The notes under the pieces are model-generated. The model did not search any database. It worked only from the letters and a program-made list of their open reading frames with translations, and had not been told where the DNA came from. A stretch of 5,114 bases of DNA from Paracoccaceae bacterium (GTDB lineage Bacteria > Pseudomonadota > Alphaproteobacteria > Rhodobacterales > Rhodobacteraceae): the NCBI GenBank assembly GCA_021767525.1, contig JAASTF010000248.1, positions 1-5,114 of the forward strand, written 5' to 3'. Positions 1 to 3,860 of this stretch are shown here, one piece after another. A program made the position numbers and the translations under genes. Position 1 is the first letter of the stretch. Every line of letters begins with the position of its first letter.

Positions 1-660
1 ATTCTGGCGAAAGCGGCGAATGGCGGCGTCATCCAGGATCACCTCGGACACCGGCGCCAGCTCGACCAGATCCAGCTTTTCGGTGGTGCGCTGGCTGACC
101 GGATCGAACCGCCGCGCGCCGTCCAGAACGTCACCGAAGAAATCCAGCCGCACCGGCCCCGCCTCGCCCGGCGGAAAAATGTCGATGATCCCGCCGCGAA
201 TGGCGTAATCACCCGGCTCGGTGACCGTGGGCGCCTGAACAAAGCCCATACGCACGAGGAAAGCGCGCAACGCGTCTTCGTTCACACGCTCGCCGACGCG
301 GGCGGTGAACGCCGCCTCGGCCAGAACTTCGCGCGCGGGGATGCGCTGCATGGCGGCGCTGGTCGTGGTCAGCAGAACGAATTGCTTGGGCGCGCCGTGG
401 ACCAGACCGGCCAACGTGGCCATGCGCGCCGCCGAAATATCGGCATGCGGGCTCATCCGGTCATAAGGCAGGCAATCCCAGCCCGGAAAGCGCAGCACCG
501 GCATGTCGGGCGCGAAAAAGCGCAATGCGGCCTCGGTCGCGGCCATGCGCTTGTCATCGCGCGCGACATGAATCACCGGCGCGCCCGCACGCGCCACCTC
601 GTTCAGGATCAGGCGGGCGTCAAACCCCTCCGGGGCGCCCCCAACCGTTATTCGGGTCAT
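1..660 (-). CDS. mfd: Transcription-repair coupling factor Mfd, N-terminal part (runs off left edge)
   Basis: Mfd is a cytoplasmic ATP-driven DNA translocase that removes RNA polymerase stalled at lesions and recruits UvrA for nucleotide excision repair. The window holds the first 220 codons of a protein usually about 1150 residues long, so the RNA polymerase-binding and helicase domains lie outside. The visible part matches the UvrB-like N-terminal module: GAPEGFDARLILNE at residues 8-21, GWDCLPYDRMSPHADIS at 60-76, and GDYAIRGGIIDIFPPGE at 150-166 followed by VRLDFFGD at 170-177. The ATG at 660 is the first possible start, since an in-frame TAG lies two codons upstream. An AGG sits 6 bases before it. 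The start lies inside the 3' end of the upstream membrane-protein gene, which suggests translational coupling. The reading frame is intact to the edge. Identification is from remembered family motifs. Confidence 0.93.
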   Translation of the reverse strand, partial: MTRITVGGAPEGFDARLILNEVARAGAPVIHVARDDKRMAATEAALRFFAPDMPVLRFPGWDCLPYDRMSPHADISAARMATLAGLVHGAPKQFVLLTTTSAAMQRIPAREVLAEAAFTARVGERVNEDALRAFLVRMGFVQAPTVTEPGDYAIRGGIIDIFPPGEAGPVRLDFFGDVLDGARRFDPVSQRTTEKLDLVELAPVSEVILDDAAIRRFRQN

Positions 661-1228
661 CGTCTACCTGTTGCTCGATCGCGCCCAAGGGGCCGAAATG
701 ATTGCCCATACCAGCCTTTAGGTTCTGATACATGCCCCACATCGCGGTGATGAAAATCGCAATCATGCCAATAACCTGCACCATGATCCTGTGACGCCAC
801 AGCACCTTGCGCAACTCGTCCCCCGCGGCGCGCCGTTCCTGGATCAGCCGCGCGGTATTCAGGCTAAGTAGCCCGACGATCGCCATCGGAAAGGCCATCA
901 GGAACACCGCCTGCGCCATCTGAACGCGATACAGAAACCCGATCAGCGCCAGCGAGGTCAGGAAAAAACAGGTCAGCCCCAGCAACCACAGCCCCGCGAT
1001 GCGCGATATGCTGAGCAGCCGGTTGGTCATCACGCGCGAAATGTCTTCGAGATCGGTTTGCGCCTGCCCGCCCCGGCTGCCGGCGCGGCTGACCATGTCG
1101 AAAGGGATGCCCAACACCCAATGGCTGGCCGTCGACCACAACACCGCCAGGGCAATCCAGTACCAGACGCTCGAGAACGAGCGCAGATCGATCAGGGTGG
1201 TAAGGGTGTCGAACCAGTCCAAAGCCAT
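620..1228 (-). CDS. Four-helix membrane protein of unknown function upstream of mfd (often labelled 'component of SufBCD complex')
   Basis: About 200 residues with four probable membrane helices at roughly residues 21-41, 77-100, 105-127 and 147-167. A basic and polar loop (about 43-76) follows the first helix, and the tail (171-202) is polar and rich in Gly, Asn and Asp. I recall similar proteins next to mfd in Rhodobacterales under the name 'component of SufBCD complex', but nothing here resembles SufB, SufC or SufD and no Fe-S gene is nearby, so the function is unknown. The stop codon lies 41 bases inside mfd, so the two genes probably form one minus-strand operon. The start is uncertain. 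The ATG at 1228 has a GAGG only one base away, whereas a TTG two codons downstream (1222) would be 7 bases from it and give a protein starting MDWFDTL. I list the longer form. Confidence 0.82.
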   Translation of the reverse strand: MALDWFDTLTTLIDLRSFSSVWYWIALAVLWSTASHWVLGIPFDMVSRAGSRGGQAQTDLEDISRVMTNRLLSISRIAGLWLLGLTCFFLTSLALIGFLYRVQMAQAVFLMAFPMAIVGLLSLNTARLIQERRAAGDELRKVLWRHRIMVQVIGMIAIFITAMWGMYQNLKAGMGNHFGPLGAIEQQVDDDPNNGWGRPGGV

Positions 1229-1290
1229 GCCTCAAAGCTTGTATCGCGTTTCCTTATCTTCCCTGCGCGGCAATTCCTACCCTTGAGATG

Positions 1291-1303
1291 ATGGAAATTC
1301 CAT
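1291..1303. promoter_or_regulatory. Odd palindrome in the divergent region upstream of hemB
   Basis: ATGGAA-A-TTCCAT is a perfect 6-base inverted repeat around a single central A. It lies in the 112-base space between the divergent membrane-protein gene and hemB, 38 bases before the hemB start. It could be a binding site for a dimeric regulator, but a palindrome this short can arise by chance. I could not find a convincing -35/-10 pair for either gene in this interval, so no promoter is assigned. Confidence 0.25.
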
Positions 1304-1328
1304 GCCAGTGCTCTTGCACGCCTCAGCC

Positions 1329-1334
1329 AAGGAA
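1329..1334 (+). promoter_or_regulatory. Shine-Dalgarno site that fixes the hemB start
   Basis: AAGGAA lies 6 bases before the ATG at 1341. The alternative in-frame ATG at 1302 has no comparable site, and it would add 13 residues (from MPVLLH to KEKT) that do not resemble the usual HemB N-terminus. The KPSQAPFPATRFRR beginning is what the family shows. Confidence 0.7.
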
Positions 1335-1340
1335 AAGACG

Positions 1341-2342
1341 ATGAAACCCAGCCAGGCCCCGTTTCCCGCCACCCGCTTCCGCCGCACACGCCAATCGGCG
1401 CAGATCCGGGCCCTTGTGCAAGAGAACAGCCTGAGCGTGGGTGACCTGATCTGGCCGGTCTTTCTGCGTGACGGCACCGACGTGGTCGAACCCGTGCCCT
1501 CGATGCCCGGTGTCAGCCGGCTGAGTGTGGATAACGTGGTCAAGGCCGCGCGCGAGGCCGCCAGCCTTGGCATCCCGGCGATCTGCCTTTTCCCCTATAC
1601 CGACCCCGCGAAAAAGACCGAGGATTGCGCCGAGGCGTGGAACCCCGACAACCTATCGAACACCGCCACGCGCGCGATCAAGGATGCGGTGCCCGATATC
1701 GCGGTGATGACCGACGTGGCGCTCGACCCTTATAACAGCCTGGGCCATGACGGGTTTGTCGTCGATGGCAAGGTCCCCAACGACGAAACCGTGGACGCGC
1801 TGGTGAAACAGGCGCTCAGCCAGGCCCGCGCCGGCGCCGACATCATCGGCCCCAGCGACATGATGGACAGCCGCATCGGCGCGATCCGCGCGGCGCTGGA
1901 ATCCGAAGGGTTCAAAGACGTGATGCTGCTGTCTTATGCGGCAAAATACGCCAGCGCCTTTTACGGGCCGTTCCGCGATGCGGTGGGCGCCTCGGGCGCG
2001 CTGGTCGGCGACAAGACCACGTATCAGATGAACCCCGCCAACTCGAACGAGGCGCTGCGCCTGGTCGAACGCGACCTGCGCGAAGGCGCGGACATGGTGA
2101 TGGTCAAGCCGGGGATGCCCTACCTGGACATCTGCCGCCGGGTGAAAGACGCATTCGGCGCGCCCACCTATGCCTACCAGGTGTCTGGCGAATACGCGAT
2201 GATCGCAGGCGCGGCCGAAAACGGCTGGATCGACGGGCAAAAGGCGATGCTGGAATCGCTGATGTGCTTCAAGCGGGCGGGCTGCGACGGGGTGCTTAGC
2301 TATTTCGCACCGGCGGTGGCGCGGCTTTTGAACGACAGCTGA
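1341..2342 (+). CDS. hemB: Delta-aminolevulinic acid dehydratase (porphobilinogen synthase)
   Basis: HemB condenses two 5-aminolevulinate molecules into porphobilinogen, the second common step to heme, cobalamin-type tetrapyrroles and, where present, bacteriochlorophyll. It is a cytoplasmic homo-oligomer. The 333 residues match the family's normal length. The two Schiff-base lysines are visible: K202 in SYAAKYASAFYGPFR and K256 in MVMVKPGMPYLD. The metal-site loop reads DVALDPYNSLGHDG (125-138). The three cysteines that bind zinc in the E. coli and human enzymes are replaced by A127, D129 and D137, so this belongs to the zinc-independent class known from plants, Pseudomonas and Rhodobacter. 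The gene is divergent from the membrane-protein/mfd pair. No clear terminator follows, but a new promoter precedes the next gene, so it probably forms its own unit. The start at 1341 is chosen over 1302 because of its Shine-Dalgarno site. Confidence 0.96.
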   Translation: MKPSQAPFPATRFRRTRQSAQIRALVQENSLSVGDLIWPVFLRDGTDVVEPVPSMPGVSRLSVDNVVKAAREAASLGIPAICLFPYTDPAKKTEDCAEAWNPDNLSNTATRAIKDAVPDIAVMTDVALDPYNSLGHDGFVVDGKVPNDETVDALVKQALSQARAGADIIGPSDMMDSRIGAIRAALESEGFKDVMLLSYAAKYASAFYGPFRDAVGASGALVGDKTTYQMNPANSNEALRLVERDLREGADMVMVKPGMPYLDICRRVKDAFGAPTYAYQVSGEYAMIAGAAENGWIDGQKAMLESLMCFKRAGCDGVLSYFAPAVARLLNDS

Positions 2343-2392
2343 CCAGGGCCCACGCAATCTGGCAGCATGCCGCCGATTCGCCACAAGACCTA

Positions 2393-2421
2393 GTGACAGC
2401 GCTCGCCAGCCTCTTTATACT
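2393..2421 (+). promoter_or_regulatory. Sigma70-like promoter for the YSC84-family gene
   Basis: GTGACA (2393-2398) and TATACT (2416-2421) each match the consensus at five of six bases and are separated by exactly 17 bases. Transcription would start near 2428, giving a leader of about 56 bases. That leader holds a small hairpin, CGGCG-aaaaa-CGCCG (2434-2448). The promoter lies 51 bases after the hemB stop codon, which suggests that the downstream gene is transcribed independently of hemB. Confidence 0.6.
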
Positions 2422-2484
2422 TCATGATCAGATCGGCGAAAAACGCCGGCCGAGCAGTCAGGCAAACAGATACAGGCACATGTG

Positions 2485-3045
2485 ATGACCAGATTTACCC
2501 GACGCAGCTTTACGCTGGCCGCGCTTGCTGGTGCAGGCGTCACCGCAGCTTGCGGCAACGGCGTGGGCAGCACCGGCGGCGCAACCATCGACGCCCGCGT
2601 CGACTCGACGCTGAATTTTCTCTACAACCGCTACCCCGCGACCCGCGACATTGCCCAGAAATCGGCAGGCCAGCTGGTCATGCCGTTGGTGACCGAGGCA
2701 GGCCTTGGTTTCGGCGCCGGCTACGGCCGCGGCGCCCTGCGCGTGGGCGGGACCACGGTCGATTTCTATTCGGCCACGAAGGGCAGTTTCGGCCTGCAGA
2801 TCGGCGCGCAGCAATATGCGCATGTGCTGTTTTTCATGACAGACGAGGCGTTGATGCGATTCCGCCGTTCCTCCGGCTGGGCCGCGGGCGCAGACGTGGA
2901 GTACGTGTTCAACGACAAGGGCGATAATATCCGCGCGGAAACCACCACGTCGACAGCCCCCATTCTGGCGGTGATTTTCGGCCAGGCGGGACTGTTGGTG
3001 GGCGCGACGCTGGAAGGCGTGAAATACACCCGGATCATCCCCTGA
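2485..3045 (+). CDS. YSC84/DUF500-family exported protein, probable Tat substrate and possible lipoprotein
   Basis: A 186-residue protein. The N-terminus, MTRFTRRSFTLAALAGAG, has a twin-arginine pair (R6-R7) with a T-RR-S-F-T pattern, a short hydrophobic stretch, and C23 after T-A-A, which could be a weak lipobox. Export by Tat and possibly lipid attachment are inferred. The rest resembles the YSC84 (DUF500) lipid-binding domain: GFGAGYGRGALRVGG at 75-89, SFGLQIGAQQYAHVLFFMTD at 101-120, GADVEY at 135-140, and the closing GLLVGATLEG at 169-178. In eukaryotes this fold binds phosphoinositides and actin, while the bacterial role is unknown, probably in the envelope. ATG 2485 is preferred over the adjacent GTG 2482 because AGG (2474-2476) is 8 bases from the ATG. 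The gene has its own promoter and terminator, so it looks monocistronic. Confidence 0.85.
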   Translation: MTRFTRRSFTLAALAGAGVTAACGNGVGSTGGATIDARVDSTLNFLYNRYPATRDIAQKSAGQLVMPLVTEAGLGFGAGYGRGALRVGGTTVDFYSATKGSFGLQIGAQQYAHVLFFMTDEALMRFRRSSGWAAGADVEYVFNDKGDNIRAETTTSTAPILAVIFGQAGLLVGATLEGVKYTRIIP

Positions 3046-3090
3046 TACAACGACCCCGGGCGGCACACTCCCCCCGACCCGGGCCAATCT

Positions 3091-3119
3091 CCGGCGACGC
3101 ACCCCGTCGCCGGTTTTTT
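3091..3119 (+). terminator. Intrinsic terminator of the YSC84-family gene
   Basis: A perfect 8-base-pair GC-rich stem, CCGGCGAC (3091-3098) with GTCGCCGG (3106-3113), has a 7-base loop and runs straight into six T residues (3114-3119). It begins 45 bases after the stop codon at 3045, a standard placement for a Rho-independent terminator. Confidence 0.9.
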
Positions 3120-3135
3120 GCGGGCTGAAAGACAA

Positions 3136-3199
3136 AGGGGCGCTGCCCCTCTTGGCGCTACGCGCCAATTCACCCCGGGGTATTTGTAAACCCGAGAAG
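3136..3199 (+). repeat. Palindromic repeat element, left copy
   Basis: The unit has three parts. First is hairpin AGGGGC-gct-GCCCCT (3136-3150). Second is hairpin TTGGCGC-tac-GCGCCAA (3152-3168). Third is a 27-base tail starting with the palindrome CCCCGGGG, followed by TATTTG and ending ACCCGAGAAG (3173-3199). The tail matches the reverse complement of 3322-3348 at 26 of 27 bases. The GGGGCGCTGCCCC core is identical in both copies. Motifs of this type (GGCGCTGCCCC followed by CCCCGGGGTATTTG) recur in Rhodobacterales genomes as I recall them, so this is probably a dispersed REP-like element. Confidence 0.75.
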
Positions 3200-3215
3200 A
3201 GCAGCAACGCAAAGA

Positions 3216-3243
3216 CCCCCTGCGCCGTTACCGGAACAGGGGG
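3216..3243 (+). other. Hairpin inside the repeat pair
   Basis: CCCCCTG (3216-3222) pairs perfectly with CAGGGGG (3237-3243) around a 14-base loop. No T-run follows, so it is not a standard terminator. It sits between the left repeat tail and a short extra copy of that tail's complement (3245-3255), so both can fold together. Function unknown. Confidence 0.4.
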
Positions 3244-3321
3244 CCTTCTCGGGTTGCGGTCATCAGCTCCCCAGCCTGTACCGCCCGGCGATTTAGGCCA
3301 GTTAAGGTTAACAAACCGTTA

Positions 3322-3385
3322 CTTCTCGGGTTTTCAAATACCCCGGGGGAGTCGCGCGGCACGCGCGGCGGGGGCAGCGCCCCCC
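3322..3385 (-). repeat. Palindromic repeat element, right copy, inverted
   Basis: The same 64-base unit in the opposite orientation. Its 27-base tail (3322-3348) mirrors the left one with a single mismatch. Two hairpins follow: CGCGCG-gca-CGCGCG (3353-3367) and GGGGGC-agc-GCCCCC (3370-3384). The middle hairpin has a different sequence from its left-copy equivalent but keeps a short GC-rich stem with a 3-base loop, so the structure is conserved more than the bases. It ends 11 bases from the usg stop codon, and on the minus strand it could act as a transcript-end structure for usg. Confidence 0.72.
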
Positions 3386-3396
3386 AAATCCGACGC

Positions 3397-3666
3397 TCAG
3401 TGCAAAGTGAACTCCCCCACCACATTGCGCCACTCACCCGGGGCCACCATCTTGCGATGGGTAAAGCGCACCGAATGCAGCGGGCCTTCGATCTCGGCCT
3501 TCCAGAACTCGATGAACTTGAACAGCCGCGGATGATCGGGCGCGATATCGTAATCCTGCCAGACAAAGCTGTTCAGGACATGGGTGTAATCCGGCATGTG
3601 ATAGAACATCTCGGCCGTCGTCAGCCCATAGCCTTTCAGCAGCAATTCGGTTTCACGGTGATCCAT
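3397..3666 (-). CDS. usg: Usg-like family protein of unknown function
   Basis: An 89-residue soluble protein with no signal or membrane segment. It matches the short alphaproteobacterial Usg family (Usg-like, named for a gene upstream of trp genes in Caulobacter). Visible family features are LLKGYGLTTAEMFYHMPDY (9-27), FVWQDYDIAPDHPRL (34-48), FWKAEIEGPLHSVR (54-67), and a closing EFTLH. The length is typical for the family. The ATG at 3666 is preceded by GAGG with a 6-base spacer, a good ribosome binding site. No trp genes are in the window, and here the gene is divergent from gyrA. The biochemical role of the family is unknown. No classical terminator follows, but the right palindromic repeat begins 12 bases after the stop codon and may serve as the transcript end. 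Confidence 0.87.
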   Translation of the reverse strand: MDHRETELLLKGYGLTTAEMFYHMPDYTHVLNSFVWQDYDIAPDHPRLFKFIEFWKAEIEGPLHSVRFTHRKMVAPGEWRNVVGEFTLH

Positions 3667-3736
3667 CTTCTACCTCGCGTTTTTGCTCTTGTAGGAAAAT
3701 GATGCCGCAAGGAAATTAATTTTCAACAAAAACAGT

Positions 3737-3769
3737 ATGTTGGCAGTATCTCCCCCTGGCTGCCAACAT
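3737..3769. promoter_or_regulatory. Perfect 10-base inverted repeat in the usg-gyrA divergent region
   Basis: ATGTTGGCAG (3737-3746) and CTGCCAACAT (3760-3769) are exact reverse complements separated by 13 bases. The repeat is centred about 33 bases upstream of the proposed gyrA -35 and about 87 bases before the usg start. On neither strand does it end a known upstream gene, so a terminator role is unlikely. A two-site operator of the TTGGC-N-GCCAA type is a reasonable inference. Which gene it would control, and by what protein, cannot be told from the sequence. Confidence 0.5.
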
Positions 3770-3785
3770 GCCGGCCGCTCTTTGA

Positions 3786-3815
3786 TTGCACCCCATATCG
3801 TGGCTCTGATATAGT
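3786..3815 (+). promoter_or_regulatory. Probable gyrA promoter with an extended -10
   Basis: TATAGT (3810-3815) matches TATAAT at five of six bases and is preceded by TG at 3807-3808, forming an extended -10 (TGATATAGT). The -35 candidate TTGCAC (3786-3791) is weak and lies 18 bases upstream. Transcription would start near 3822, leaving a leader of about 40 bases before the GTG start codon. Confidence 0.5.
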
Positions 3816-3860
3816 CTGGGCAACAATATCTAGAGCGCCAGAAAAGAACGGGCAGATCAC

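Larger units (their letters stand above)
3046..3396. other. Gene-free interval holding a terminator and a pair of structured repeats
   Basis: About 350 bases between the YSC84-family gene and the minus-strand usg stop codon. It contains an intrinsic terminator, two inverted copies of a 64-base palindromic element and a 122-base core between them. Open frames crossing it have no recognisable protein motif and simply read through the repeats, so I see no gene here. The two flanking genes converge on this interval. Confidence 0.7.

Noticed and set aside
1302..1340. Upstream ATG start for hemB adding 13 residues
   Set aside because: No good ribosome site precedes it, and the ATG at 1341 has AAGGAA at a 6-base spacing and gives the normal family N-terminus.
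1653..2384. 243-codon minus-strand open frame opposite hemB
   Set aside because: It is antisense to conserved HemB residues, including both active-site lysines; its composition is His/Arg/Ala-rich and no motif is visible.
2458..3207. 249-codon minus-strand frame, and an overlapping plus-strand frame at 2424-2927
   Set aside because: Both overlap the YSC84-family gene, whose frame alone shows a signal sequence, family motifs, a promoter, a ribosome site and a terminator. The alternatives are arginine-rich and featureless, and the minus one reads through the terminator and the left repeat.
3302..3311. TTAA-GG-TTAA resembling a CtrA site
   Set aside because: The CtrA site needs two TTAA half-sites 7 bases apart; here the spacing is 2, and no promoter is nearby.
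3136..3385. CRISPR array or insertion sequence
   Set aside because: The repeats are only two, inverted and internally palindromic with a single core, and there is no transposase gene, so neither description fits.
3152..3535. 127-codon plus-strand frame through the repeats into usg
   Set aside because: It consists of repeat sequence followed by the antisense of usg, with no ribosome site or protein motif.
3737..3769. Inverted repeat as an intrinsic terminator
   Set aside because: On the plus strand no T-run follows, and on the minus strand no gene ends upstream of it, since both neighbouring genes start here and diverge.
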